This document shows, piece after piece, positions 53,413 to 64,000 of a stretch of DNA of 64,000 bases (the first letter of the stretch is position 1; every line of letters starts with the position of its first letter). A model generated the notes under the pieces. That model was not told the DNA's origin. It searched no databases and saw nothing but the letters and a program-made list of their open reading frames with translations. The translations under genes were made by a program, and so were the position numbers. This DNA comes from Prochlorococcus sp. AG-363-A03 (GTDB lineage: Bacteria > Cyanobacteriota > Cyanobacteriia > PCC-6307 > Cyanobiaceae): NCBI GenBank assembly GCA_003280445.1, contig QCEW01000005.1:1-64000 (forward strand). The letters run 5' to 3'.

Positions 53413-54435
53413 ATGAAAGACAAATTAAATATTTCAAAAAAAGATAGGCATCTAACCATTCTCATAACAGGTGGTTCATCAGGTATTGGTTATCAAGCAG
53501 TTTTAAAATTAATTTCCCTTGGCCATAAGATAATTTTACCTTGTAAAAATATATCTAGAGCGAATGAAGTATTGACTAATATATTGAATCAATCTCAAGT
53601 TGAATTATCAAAGAAAGGTGAGATATTTACTCCTATAATGGATCTTTCCGATTTAAAAAGCATTGATTTGCTTTGTACTGAACTTAAAAATAAAAAGGTG
53701 AATATCGATGTTTTAATTTTGAATGCTGGTCTTCAATATACAGGATCCAAAACACCTAGAATGTCAACGCAGGGGATTGAATTAACTTTCGCTGTCAATC
53801 ATTTATCACATTTTTATTTAACACAAAAAATATTACCTTTAATACATAAGAGCAATGCTCCAAAAATAATTATCACCTCTTCAGAAGTTCATAACCCTAA
53901 CAGTGGTGGAGGTAAAGTCGGAGCTAAGGCCAGCTTGGGAAACTTAAGAGGATTAGAATCTGGTTTAGGTTTTGAAATGATTGATGGAAATAAATTTAAT
54001 GCTGATAAAGCATATAAAGATAGTAAATTATGTAATATTCTTTTTGCAAGAAAGTTAAGTAATCATTTGAAAAGCAAGAAATTATCAATTCCAGTTATTG
54101 CTTGGGCTCCAGGCTTGGTTATCTCTAGAGATAACCAGGGATTTTTTAGGTACAGCAGACAATATAATCAAGTAGGACAAATATTATTTGCCTTTTTAGC
54201 TAGAGATATTTTAAGAATAGCCACATCAAATAAAAATGCAGGTTTACTTTTAACTAATTTAGTTTGTTCAAAAAAATATAATAAATCTGGTTTCAATTAT
54301 TATAGTAATAGAATTATTTCATCAGGTAAATTTATCTTTGAAGAAACTAGTATAAGTAATGATGCTCAAAGACGAGATTTGTCAGATAATTTATGGGATT
54401 TATCTCAATCTCTAATAGATAAGATACTTAGATAA
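53413..54435 (+). CDS. SDR family oxidoreductase, protochlorophyllide-reductase/retinol-dehydrogenase-like
   Basis: ITGGSSGIGYQAVLKL; LNAGLQ; KAYKDSKLCNILFARKL. Confidence 0.82.
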   Translation: MKDKLNISKKDRHLTILITGGSSGIGYQAVLKLISLGHKIILPCKNISRANEVLTNILNQSQVELSKKGEIFTPIMDLSDLKSIDLLCTELKNKKVNIDVLILNAGLQYTGSKTPRMSTQGIELTFAVNHLSHFYLTQKILPLIHKSNAPKIIITSSEVHNPNSGGGKVGAKASLGNLRGLESGLGFEMIDGNKFNADKAYKDSKLCNILFARKLSNHLKSKKLSIPVIAWAPGLVISRDNQGFFRYSRQYNQVGQILFAFLARDILRIATSNKNAGLLLTNLVCSKKYNKSGFNYYSNRIISSGKFIFEETSISNDAQRRDLSDNLWDLSQSLIDKILR

Positions 54436-54442
54436 ATATCTA

Positions 54443-55459
54443 TTATTTATTTAAATGAATTGTTTGGGTTGGATAGGCAAAGTTAATATTTTCATTTTGG
54501 AACTTCTTCATTATTTCTAGATTAATTTCTTGCTGAGCTGACATTGCTTGAAGATAATCACTTGTAGGAATGTAATAGACAAGTTCAAAATCAAGACTGC
54601 TATTTGCAAATTCTATAAAATGACATCGGTCGAAGATCGCATTTTCAGTTTTATCAACTATATTTTTTATCATTACAGGTATGCTTTTAGTTTGTTCATA
54701 AGTAGTTTCATAGACCACACCTAATTTATGAACGAGTCTTCTTTTCTTCATCTCAGCATAATTTGAAATTACTCCATTTGTGAGTCTGCTATTGCTCATT
54801 ACTATTGCCTCTCCGTTAATACTTCTTAAGCGTGTAGATCTGACACCTACACTTTCAACTTTTGCCCAGATGCCGTCAATATGAATAAATTGTCCGCTTT
54901 GAAAAGGTTTATCTAGGAGGATCGTAATGTATTCGAAGAACTCTTGAACTGGTTCCTTTAAGGCGAGTCCAGCACCTATGCCTCCTGCACTTAAAAGAGC
55001 CCAAATGGCTGCCATTTGGACTCCCATATTTTGAAGATAAAAAATAACTCCTAGACTCCAAACAGATGCTCCAACCATTGGACTAAGTGAACGAATCATT
55101 TCACTAATAGATTGATCATTGATTTTGCTTGCCCATCTTTGTATTATTTTTAAAAATACTCTATTTACAAAACTGACAATATAAATAAGGCATAGAAACT
55201 TAGTAATACCCATTAATGTCTTATCGACTATTCCACCAATTAGTAATACTTTCCATGCAACTATGAAACTTAAGATAAATCCTAAAGGTTTAATAGTCTC
55301 AATTAAAAGAGTAGCTATGTAATCATCAGTTTTGCTTTGTGTTGCAGAGGTTATTCTCCTTAAAATCTTTTTTAGGATCTTTGGACTTACCAGGGAGATA
55401 ATGCAACCTATACTGAAAGTGAGTAATGAAATAATTATGTTTTTATAAAAATCATCCAT
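54443..55459 (-). CDS. MscS-type mechanosensitive channel
   Basis: N-terminal TM segments; LSAGGIGAGLALKEPVQEFFEYITILLDKPFQSGQFI. Confidence 0.88.
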   Translation of the reverse strand: MDDFYKNIIISLLTFSIGCIISLVSPKILKKILRRITSATQSKTDDYIATLLIETIKPLGFILSFIVAWKVLLIGGIVDKTLMGITKFLCLIYIVSFVNRVFLKIIQRWASKINDQSISEMIRSLSPMVGASVWSLGVIFYLQNMGVQMAAIWALLSAGGIGAGLALKEPVQEFFEYITILLDKPFQSGQFIHIDGIWAKVESVGVRSTRLRSINGEAIVMSNSRLTNGVISNYAEMKKRRLVHKLGVVYETTYEQTKSIPVMIKNIVDKTENAIFDRCHFIEFANSSLDFELVYYIPTSDYLQAMSAQQEINLEIMKKFQNENINFAYPTQTIHLNK

Positions 55460-55527
55460 GATGGCAAATTACTTTTCTTCAGACTGCCTGAAAAAAATGA
55501 TTTGTCTAGATATATTTTTTTAAATAT

Positions 55528-56172
55528 TTAATTTGAAAATGATTTTTTTAAAATTTTACTAACCTCCCTAAATTCTTTTCTATTAGAGGTCTTACATAAT
55601 TCACATATTAGACTTTCAGTTGTGGATGCAACTGCACCTGATAGAATAAGCCTTAAAAAAGCTGTCTCATTATCTATTTCATTTCTACTTCCTATAGCAT
55701 CTCTTGGGATTAGTATTTTTAAACCTTTTTGTAAAAGATCTATCGATGTCTGAAGAATACAGATATGACTCTCAATTCCACAAACTATTATATTTTTAAA
55801 ATTATTTTCATTTATATAATTTATAAAGTTCTTATTCTTAGTACAACTAAATTCCATTTTTTCAAATGTAGGATATTCAATATTGCCTGCAATGAATTCT
55901 AGAGTCTTCCCAAGCTTCAATGGATTTTGTTCCGTAATAGCGATATGAACATCAAGCAAATTGCATGTATCGATAAGCTTTTTTATGTTAAATATTAATA
56001 GTTGTTTATCTTTAATATTGTTTATAAGCTTTTGTTGTACATCAACTATAAGTAGTAATGTTTCATCCTCTACTAATATTTTATTATTATTATTTACATT
56101 GATTGGGGTGAGATTTTTTTTTAAAAATTGATCCATTTTAGAATTTCTTTTTGTTTTTTTAATATAAATCAT
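55528..56172 (-). CDS. isochorismatase-family hydrolase (start may be the internal MDQF)
   Basis: LLIVDVQQKLINNI; VCGIESHICILQTSIDLL. Confidence 0.85.
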   Translation of the reverse strand: MIYIKKTKRNSKMDQFLKKNLTPINVNNNNKILVEDETLLLIVDVQQKLINNIKDKQLLIFNIKKLIDTCNLLDVHIAITEQNPLKLGKTLEFIAGNIEYPTFEKMEFSCTKNKNFINYINENNFKNIIVCGIESHICILQTSIDLLQKGLKILIPRDAIGSRNEIDNETAFLRLILSGAVASTTESLICELCKTSNRKEFREVSKILKKSFSN

Positions 56173-56237
56173 CTAACAAACTTAGACATTCCTTCTACTG
56201 ATAGACCCCGAGAAAACTTTTTTCCAGTTGCATGCTG

Positions 56238-56263
56238 TTCTCATTACGCTAGACTATTGAGAA
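56238..56263. promoter_or_regulatory. imperfect palindrome, candidate operator upstream of the Fur-family gene
   Basis: TTCTCATTACGCTAGACTATTGAGAA: outer six positions pair perfectly, 10 of 13 pairs overall. Confidence 0.35.
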
Positions 56264-56276
56264 AGTAAAGCTTATA

Positions 56277-56735
56277 TTGATTTCTCCTGCTTCCTATCGC
56301 ACCCATCCTTCTCCTTTTGAAACTGGTCTTCGTTCAGATGGTAAAAGAATGACCCCTCAAAGGAAAAAGGTTCTTTCTTTGTTTGAAGAGATTGGATCCG
56401 GCATCCATCTTAGTGCGGAGGAGGTCCATTCCAAATTGACAATTTCTGGGGAGAAGGTTTCTCTTGCGACTATTTACCGAACATTAAGACTCTTGGTCAA
56501 GATGACCTTCCTTAATGAACTTGATTTAAGTGAGGGTGGGAATAGATTCGAATTACTTAGTCATGATCATCCTGATCATCATCATTTGATTTGTATTCGT
56601 TGTGGTAGAACAGAAGAGTTTGAAAATAATGATGTTATTAATGCTGGTAAAGCAGCAGCTAAAAACTTTGGATTTAAATTATTGGAGTCATCGTTAAACG
56701 TAAGAGCATTGTGTCCAGAGTGTTTTAACAAATAA
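56277..56735 (+). CDS. Fur-family transcriptional regulator (Fur/Zur/PerR not resolved)
   Basis: RMTPQRKKVLSLF; SLATIYRTLRLL; HHHLICIRCGRTEEF; CPEC. Confidence 0.93.
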   Translation: MISPASYRTHPSPFETGLRSDGKRMTPQRKKVLSLFEEIGSGIHLSAEEVHSKLTISGEKVSLATIYRTLRLLVKMTFLNELDLSEGGNRFELLSHDHPDHHHLICIRCGRTEEFENNDVINAGKAAAKNFGFKLLESSLNVRALCPECFNK

Positions 56736-56746
56736 ACCATGTTTTT

Positions 56747-57691
56747 TTAAGTTAATTCTCCACCACAACTTGAACCAGCTCCAGCAGTACATCCAAAACA
56801 ATGATTCCCTGTTGAAATAGAATTGTTTTTTAAAGAGACAAGTGGAACCAAAAGATCATCCAAATGCTTAACGTTACCATTTCTCTTCATTCCGAGTTGC
56901 TGGTTAAAATCACAGTCATATAGATAACCTTTCCAATCAACACTTAGAGTTTTTCTACACATTACTGAGTTAATATTTCCTGGATTATGATTGTCTTTAA
57001 GTAATTTATTATACTCTTCTAGTTTCCCAATTATCTTTAAATAGTTTTCATATCTATTAATTGGCATATTAGCTAAAACAAATAAATTTGAGAAAGAAAT
57101 ACCATACCGTTCTTTTAGTTCTAGTCTATATTTATCTTCTAATTCTTTTTGGGATGGTGGAAGTTGTGGGCCGCTTGGATTATAGACTAGATTCAAAAGT
57201 AGATTTTTATCTTTTAATCCGTAACCAAAATTGTTAAGCTGTTTGAGCGCTAATATGCTTTTTTCAAAAACACCTTTACCTCGTTGTTTGTCGACATTTT
57301 CCTCGAGATAACAGGGAAGTGATGCAGTTATTTGTACTTTATTTGATGCTAAAAAACTTGCTAAATGTTCATGACCTGGCTCTGTAAGTATTGTTAAATT
57401 ACATCTGTCCATTACTTCAACATTAAGATTACGTACTTCTTTTACTAAGTATTTAAATTTAGGATGAAGCTCGGGGGCTCCTCCGGTTATATCCAGTAGC
57501 TTAATATTGTTAGCTTTTATAACTTTAGGTATAAGTTTTATAATATCATCGCTCATCATTTCTGTTCTGCTTGGGCTAGAGTCAACGTGGCAGTGACTGC
57601 AGGCTTGATTACATTTATATCCTATATTTATTTGTAAAGTATCAAGATAGTCTCTCTTGATTTTTGGGAATTTTGTTTTAGTTATCTCCAT
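56747..57691 (-). CDS. arsS: radical SAM protein, ArsS-like
   Basis: CX3CX2C motif CNQACSHC; DITGGAPELHP; CRKTLSVDWKGYLYDCDFNQQLG; C-terminal HCFGCTAGAGSSCGG. Confidence 0.82.
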   Translation of the reverse strand: MEITKTKFPKIKRDYLDTLQINIGYKCNQACSHCHVDSSPSRTEMMSDDIIKLIPKVIKANNIKLLDITGGAPELHPKFKYLVKEVRNLNVEVMDRCNLTILTEPGHEHLASFLASNKVQITASLPCYLEENVDKQRGKGVFEKSILALKQLNNFGYGLKDKNLLLNLVYNPSGPQLPPSQKELEDKYRLELKERYGISFSNLFVLANMPINRYENYLKIIGKLEEYNKLLKDNHNPGNINSVMCRKTLSVDWKGYLYDCDFNQQLGMKRNGNVKHLDDLLVPLVSLKNNSISTGNHCFGCTAGAGSSCGGELT

Positions 57692-57779
57692 AGAGATCTA
57701 TATATAATTAACCTGATAAGTCATTATAGTTTAAATATTTATCTAATGCGGATATTTTATGATTTTTTCTACTAATGAT

Positions 57780-58979
57780 CTAATAGTTACTGGCTAATTG
57801 TTTAAACCACTCTATATATTCTTTGGGACCATCATTAATAATCATGTTGAATTTTAAATCATCTTTAGGATCACTAATGCCTGTCATATCAGTTCCATTG
57901 ATTTTTGGTCTTAATACTTGATCGTTACAGCTGTTAACAAATATAACTTGATTCTCTTTCTTGTATGATTCTCCCAACCTTTGGATCAATGTTAAGAAAC
58001 CTCTATCACTTCCACCTCTTAGCCAAGAATTATCTTTATTATCTTTAACCGAGGTTACGGTATCGCCAACACCTATTAAAAGAGGCATTTGATCACTAGG
58101 AATTTTATCTCTGCATAGTTCTATTAATTTATTCTGAGTCTTTGGAGCATTCCTGACGTTGAATTTTTCACCGAAAGGGAAAATACCAGTTTTGTTTGCT
58201 ATGTATTTATTTAATAGCAATAAAAGACCTGCTTCTTTTATTGCACCCTTGATAATAAACTGAATATCTGTTGTCCCGAATTCATTGAGAGTTGAATATT
58301 TCATTATTTCTCTTCCATCTCTTATTCCTAGATTTGGCATCAAGTGAAGATAAAAAGAATTATCTAAGCCACAATTTTTAGAATCTTCTAGTAAGTTATT
58401 CATTATTTTTTCCATAATCATTTGCAAATCTTTTACTTTTTGAAAATCATTTTTAACGGAGCTAAAAATTTCATTAAAGTTTAAAGTGGGAGTAAAGCGT
58501 GTATCACACACAGCGACATCGATTAATTTATTTCTTAATTCATCTGAAAGATTTGGTAAATATTTTTTTAATTCAATAGTTAGCATTGATCGCATCTTCT
58601 TTGGAACCCCTGCTAAAAATTTAATCTCATTAGCTTTGAGACCTGGATGAGATAAATTACTAAATTTATCTTGAAGTTCAACTCCACAAGCCGCTAGGCC
58701 AGGTAAGTAAAATCCATTTTCTTTTGCTGTAGTTTTTGAATTAAGGGCCTTTTCTACTAAACGATTAACACCTCTTCTGCCTTCATGTTCCCCGCAGGTT
58801 AGGACTGCAAACTTCTCTCTTAATCTTGAAACGTCCTTCACATATTCTTTATTGATTTTTCTTTTTAGTGGGTCTTGAACTAGTGGAATACAAACGCCGT
58901 CAAGATCCTGAACTATTAGGATATTTTTTACATTTATTATAGTGTCAATTACTTCTTCTTTCGTCTTAAACATTTTCAT
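57780..58979 (-). CDS. stpA: StpA-like glucosylglycerol-phosphate phosphatase family protein
   Basis: NILIVQDLDGVCIPLVQDPLKRKI; VLTCGEHEGRRGVNRLVEKAL; YLPGLAACGVELQDK; LIGVGDTVTSV; RGGSDRGFLTLIQRLG match the pattern I recall for Synechocystis StpA. Confidence 0.8.
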   Translation of the reverse strand: MKMFKTKEEVIDTIINVKNILIVQDLDGVCIPLVQDPLKRKINKEYVKDVSRLREKFAVLTCGEHEGRRGVNRLVEKALNSKTTAKENGFYLPGLAACGVELQDKFSNLSHPGLKANEIKFLAGVPKKMRSMLTIELKKYLPNLSDELRNKLIDVAVCDTRFTPTLNFNEIFSSVKNDFQKVKDLQMIMEKIMNNLLEDSKNCGLDNSFYLHLMPNLGIRDGREIMKYSTLNEFGTTDIQFIIKGAIKEAGLLLLLNKYIANKTGIFPFGEKFNVRNAPKTQNKLIELCRDKIPSDQMPLLIGVGDTVTSVKDNKDNSWLRGGSDRGFLTLIQRLGESYKKENQVIFVNSCNDQVLRPKINGTDMTGISDPKDDLKFNMIINDGPKEYIEWFKQLASNY

Positions 58980-59142
58980 AAAAGAAGCCTTTAAATATTA
59001 GTTTACTCTAGTTCGAATCAAGATACACTTTCTTGATAGTTCTTATTCTTAAATAAGTGTATAGACATATATTCAGTATAATAAAAACTATTTTTAAAAG
59101 TTTCTTATTATTGTATATAATGTGATTGAATGAAAATAAACT

Positions 59143-60684
59143 GTGTTTGAGAAGAATTTAAGTAATAGCTTCTTTGCTGAACCATATTCAAGCGAGCCTA
59201 TAGCCTTAAGAATTAGAGAGGTTTTGGATGGAAAAGTAGGATTTTACAGTGTCGGCTTGTATCCTGCCTCCCTTGCCTATAATTGTGCCTTGCAAAATGA
59301 AGGCTTCAATATTCTTCTGGCACCTAGAGATGGTAGAGAACTTTTAGGAGCTTTTTCTGATATTGATCTATCTGAGATGGATGACGGGATAAAAAATAAA
59401 ATTGAATCAATGGCAATTTCAAATGATGATAAATCAGGAAGATATAATACTCTTAAGGATTTAATAATTAAGTGTGAATTAGTTGTTTTGAGTTCAAATA
59501 GCAATCATATAATAAACGACGTTAATTTAGCATTTAAACTCAAAAAAGAACTTAATCGTGATAATGTTTTAATTGCATGCTTGGTTGGTTCCTTTTGTCA
59601 TGATCATCATTTGAATGAATCTTTTGTGTTATGCGAAAAATTAAATAAATTAGCCTTCTTTTCAGGGTTTCATCGACACGGAGCTCTTAGAAATCCATTA
59701 GATAGTTTTACAGCTAATTTTTGTCACCCAGATGCTATGAATGCAATATTGGGTTCAAAATTATTAAATAAAATTTCACCAAATATTCAAGTTTCTGCAG
59801 GTATACATAATGTTGAAGGTCAATATATAAAAGCTGCTAAAAATATATCTTCGATTTTAGCGGGTTTTGGTCATACTTTTCATAAGAATAATCCTGGTTT
59901 ACTACCAACTTTATTAACTCTATTATTAGATCAATGCCTAGATCAGGCTGCCTATGTTTCAATGAGTCGTGCAGATAGGGAGAATTTATATATAAAACAA
60001 CCTTTTCCTATTACTGAACTTGGATATAGCGTCCAACGCATAGAGGCCTCCTACCTTAAGGATGGTGATCTTGTTCATGTCAGAGATCATACTTTTACTC
60101 AATTGACAGCTATGGTTGCCGACGTGAGAGGTAGCATGATGTTGCCTGTAAGTGGAAAACCAACTAGGAATTTTCAAGCTGGTGAAGTCCTCGCTGAGAA
60201 GATGATTGAGTATAAAAGATGCCCAAAAGGTGTAGATGAGCTTATAGAATGGTGCGAACTATCCGGTCTTAAACGCGGAGCTTTAGAAGGAATAAATTCT
60301 TTAAATTATTGGCCAGATATCTTACGAAAATATTCAATACCTTTGAATAACTCTTCAATGATTAATCTTTTATATATGTGTATAATGGGACCTGATGAGA
60401 TTAAGAAATATATTTATAATGTTATGTCAAGTAGCCGTGAATTAGCTAATTATTGTCAAGAATCTGTTAAGTCATTCCAAAGCAGGAAAATATCTGATGC
60501 ACTAAATAATTTCCATTTGCAAACTTCTATAGATTTTGTGACTAAGTCAATAACTTATCAAGATCAATTATTTTTCGAATTAAATAAGATAAACTTTGAT
60601 AATCCAGTAGGAGCAGAAGATAAGCCGATTTATAATAAAGTTATAGATTATATAGAAACTTACTTAATAGAATCCAATCTATAA
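59143..60684 (+). CDS. dehydrogenase-like protein, family unclear (possible Rossmann/glycerol-3-phosphate- or opine-dehydrogenase-like)
   Basis: 513 aa ORF with N-terminal GFYSVGLYPASLAYNCALQNEGFNILLAPRDGREL and LVVLSSNSNHI; C-terminal helical region. Confidence 0.6.
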   Translation: MFEKNLSNSFFAEPYSSEPIALRIREVLDGKVGFYSVGLYPASLAYNCALQNEGFNILLAPRDGRELLGAFSDIDLSEMDDGIKNKIESMAISNDDKSGRYNTLKDLIIKCELVVLSSNSNHIINDVNLAFKLKKELNRDNVLIACLVGSFCHDHHLNESFVLCEKLNKLAFFSGFHRHGALRNPLDSFTANFCHPDAMNAILGSKLLNKISPNIQVSAGIHNVEGQYIKAAKNISSILAGFGHTFHKNNPGLLPTLLTLLLDQCLDQAAYVSMSRADRENLYIKQPFPITELGYSVQRIEASYLKDGDLVHVRDHTFTQLTAMVADVRGSMMLPVSGKPTRNFQAGEVLAEKMIEYKRCPKGVDELIEWCELSGLKRGALEGINSLNYWPDILRKYSIPLNNSSMINLLYMCIMGPDEIKKYIYNVMSSSRELANYCQESVKSFQSRKISDALNNFHLQTSIDFVTKSITYQDQLFFELNKINFDNPVGAEDKPIYNKVIDYIETYLIESNL

Positions 60685-60694
60685 AATAAAAGCT

Positions 60695-61858
60695 ATGGAT
60701 TTTGATAAAATCAGTTCAATTACTAGAAATTTTTTTAATAATAGTAAACTTTTAAACATATATATTATAGAATCTGGTCTTGTAAATAAAACGTATATTA
60801 TTGAACATTTAATAAATGGGGTAAAGTCTAAATTTGTTTTGCAGTGTCTCAGTAATATCTTTGAATCCTATGAGCGAGTTAATATGAATCATAAATTTAT
60901 AACTGATCATATTAAAAAAAAAATAAAAAAAAGTTATCTTAAATCTTATAGTCAAAGATGGGAGGTTCCATATTTAATTAAGTGTAATTCTAATGACCTT
61001 TTTGTACTACCTTTTTGCTCAGATTTTTGGCGAGCAATGAAATATATAGATGATACTCTCAGCTTTGAAATTTTAGAAGATAAAAAAATGGCTTATCAAG
61101 CAGGTCTTGGTCTTGCTACTTTTCATGGAATATGTAGTGATGTTGACCTTACAAAAATAGAAAATACTATTAAAGATTTTCATAACACAAGGCAATACAT
61201 AGAAAAATTCAATATGATTATAAAAAATTATAACTTTATCGAATTAGAAGCTAGCGTAAATAAAAGAGTTAAGAAATTAATTTTTAGCTTATCTAATCAT
61301 ATTGTATATGTTGAAACTTTACTAGGATATTTAAAGACAAAATCAATACAAACTAGTTTAATACATGGTGATCCTAAGTTAAGTAATTTTCTTTTTGATA
61401 AAAATGATAAATCAGTTGTTTCTTTGATTGATCTAGATACTGTTTCTTCTGGTTATTTACTTACTGATTTGGCCGACTGTATTCGTTCGATTTGTAATAT
61501 CGCTGGTGAGAATCCTAGTAATATAGATAATGTCTACTTTGATATTAATTCTTGTAAATATTTTCTAAACGGCTATTTCTCAATACAAAAAACCAAGGGT
61601 GATTACTGCTTTGGACTTCTACCCGAATTTATTTATTTGATAATAGTTGAATTAACCATTAGATTTCTGAATGACTTTTTGCAATCAAATATATACTTCA
61701 AAATAAAATATCATACTCATAATTTGTATAGAGCTGAGGTTCAATATCGATTACTTTCTAGTTTTGTTACTCAAACTTCTTCTTTGTCAACTTCATTACA
61801 TGAAATCGGGATTTCCTCGAACCCAACTTTTATCTCGGATGTACAAAAAATTGTTTAG
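60695..61858 (+). CDS. aminoglycoside-phosphotransferase-fold kinase (possible sugar or N-acetylhexosamine kinase)
   Basis: SLIHGDPKLSNFLFD catalytic loop; SLIDLDTVSSGYLLTDLADCIRS; WRAMKYI. Confidence 0.72.
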   Translation: MDFDKISSITRNFFNNSKLLNIYIIESGLVNKTYIIEHLINGVKSKFVLQCLSNIFESYERVNMNHKFITDHIKKKIKKSYLKSYSQRWEVPYLIKCNSNDLFVLPFCSDFWRAMKYIDDTLSFEILEDKKMAYQAGLGLATFHGICSDVDLTKIENTIKDFHNTRQYIEKFNMIIKNYNFIELEASVNKRVKKLIFSLSNHIVYVETLLGYLKTKSIQTSLIHGDPKLSNFLFDKNDKSVVSLIDLDTVSSGYLLTDLADCIRSICNIAGENPSNIDNVYFDINSCKYFLNGYFSIQKTKGDYCFGLLPEFIYLIIVELTIRFLNDFLQSNIYFKIKYHTHNLYRAEVQYRLLSSFVTQTSSLSTSLHEIGISSNPTFISDVQKIV

Positions 61859-61920
61859 GGTTTTCATAAATCCCTACTTTTCACTAAAGTGAGAGTGATA
61901 TGTGATATTTATTTTTTCTT

Positions 61921-63995
<2,075 letters not shown>

Positions 63996-64000
63996 TTTAC

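Overview
This window looks like core chromosome of a low-light-type Prochlorococcus. The evidence is strong AT-richness, very short intergenic gaps, a Pcb light-harvesting gene and picocyanobacterial gene content; the strain is inferred, not proven. I support about 56 protein genes. They cover amino acid and tRNA-charging functions (proA, thrB, thrS, trpS, hisS, metY), cell wall (murF, murI, glmU, amidase), quinone/isoprenoid/carotenoid functions (menD, menB, a solanesyl-PP-type synthase, ubiD, crtL), ndhD, glgA, acs, a Mn/Zn-type ABC transporter and a Fur-family regulator. I saw no tRNA, rRNA, CRISPR array or insertion sequence. One clear rho-independent terminator follows pcb. The best candidate for an under-described system is the divergent cluster at ~57.8-61.9 kb: an StpA-like sugar-glycerol phosphatase facing a 513-aa dehydrogenase-like protein of unclear family and an APH-fold kinase, with no recognisable glycosyltransferase beside it. 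Other points of interest: a GIY-YIG/T5orf172-like domain fused to membrane helices, a eukaryote-like UDP-glucose dehydrogenase, a DUF697 protein with no visible GTPase motif, a palindrome in front of the Fur-family gene, two unlisted small ORFs in the pcb upstream region, and extreme packing of convergent gene ends.
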